A DNA stretch of 64,000 nucleotides from positions 3,536,230-3,600,229 of the forward strand of contig WARS01000007.1 of NCBI GenBank assembly GCA_008933995.1. The letters run 5' to 3'. The position numbers were made by a program, and so were the translations under genes. The notes under the pieces are model-generated. The model did no database searches, was not told the DNA's origin, and was given only the letters and a program-made list of their open reading frames with translations. Source of the DNA: Datnioides undecimradiatus. Taxonomy: Eukaryota; Chordata; Actinopteri; Lobotiformes; Datnioididae. Of this stretch, positions 63,151 through 64,000 are shown piece after piece. Numbering within the stretch: position 1 is the stretch's first letter; each line of letters begins with the position of its first letter.

Positions 63151-64000
63151 GTGAGTGCGCACAGGCATCGCGCTACCGATTAGTAGTGGCTACCTAACGT
63201 TAGCCGCTGCTACTGCCAGGCTCGATTCATATAGGTCACCAAACAAATGAATTATATTTCTGACATTTCACAGTAATAATTTCTTCTTCACGCCTATGCA
63301 ACCAAATTCATTTGTTACCGCCTAGAATGCAAAATGTCTCTCATCCAAATATTTTTTCCCTGCAGCTCTTGAATTGCTAAAAGCTAACCTGAGCTAGCTG
63401 GTTAGCTAGCAGGGGCTAATCAGCTCCACCAGCTGATGCTGTGCTAACACGATACAGCTACGCTCGATTCCAATGGGTGCTATTGTGAGCGAGGGCTAAA
63501 CAGCTAGCTTCCTCACGGTTTGCAAAGCTCCTTAGGTTAGTGAATGACCCTTTCCTGAATAATATCGGGACTTGTTTTCTGAGAATTGTTACTTAGCACA
63601 ACAAGCACAACGTTGCCTGGCAGTATAAAGCAGATTAGTGGACGTTAGCTGTGTCAACAAGTTAGCCCTAGCTGATTAGATGGCTAGCATTCGTCGTCGA
63701 GCCGCACACAATAACAAAGGTTCTGCCGTAGAGCTAAGCTAGCTGGCATCGCAGTCATGTTCCAAAATGCCAGTTCGGCGGTGAGTTTGGCATCGTGACA
63801 CACGGCAGGTTGTCACAAATCATGTTCACAGGTTCTGCTTTAATACACATGTGAAGGCAGGGTAACGTTATGGTCGTATTTTAGTGTTTGATGGAGAATA
63901 GGTTAAGCGAAGGCACACCGAGATGATGTGAGCCCTGAAATGCATTGTCCTCATGAGTGAAAATGACCTGACTTATGTGGAGGCCTGCTTAATTAATGCA
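63151..64000 (+). other. Start of intron 1 of the right-hand gene
   Basis: The interval runs from donor GTGAGT to the window end. It is rich in CTAGC, GCTAGC and GCTAAC words, especially 63380-63760, a common feature of fish sequence next to promoters. No further exon is visible. Confidence 0.5.

Overview
The window looks like nuclear DNA of a ray-finned fish, most likely a percomorph teleost. It carries spliced vertebrate genes with GT-AG introns, LINE relics of the L2/Rex1 and Rex3 (RTE) kinds that are common in teleosts, a solo LTR, and many CA/GT microsatellites. There is no operon-like organisation, CRISPR array or recognisable RNA gene. Family names for repeats come from pattern memory and were not searched.

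Three genes can be supported. (1) At the left edge, on the minus strand, are the first three coding exons of a sodium/glucose cotransporter close to slc5a1 (SGLT1). All three have exact splice sites, a TATA-like promoter lies just upstream, and the gene runs off the window. (2) In the middle, on the minus strand, is a complete two-exon coding sequence of gnaz, the G protein alpha-z subunit. It has 241 + 114 codons, a 355-residue product, and one 8.9 kb intron. (3) At the right edge, on the plus strand, is a first coding exon of 8 codons plus 2 nt, starting MAEQGYSS, with a strong splice donor and a GC/CpG-richer leader. I cannot name this gene.

Layout: 1-1.4 kb, slc5a1-like start and promoter. 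2.5-5.2 kb, LINE relics plus an unidentified broken coding-like stretch. 5.2-19 kb, no gene seen. 19.1-19.7 kb, antisense LINE 3' end. 20.8-21.3 kb, solo LTR with a 5-bp target duplication. 21.9-33.5 kb, gnaz (3' UTR, exon 2, intron, exon 1). 33.5-62.5 kb, a gene-poor interval between the divergent gnaz coding start and the right-hand gene, with scattered LINE, SINE and LTR-like relics and simple repeats. 62.5-64 kb, start of the right-hand gene and its first intron.

The three genes show no sign of working together. The transporter moves sugar across epithelia, Gz inhibits adenylyl cyclase mostly in neural and endocrine cells, and the third is unknown. I found no convincing new biological system. 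The items most worth checking are a predicted G-quadruplex 12 nt past the gnaz stop codon, a 51-bp Rex3-like insertion with a perfect 15-bp target duplication, and the long space between two divergent gene starts, which may hold regulatory elements.
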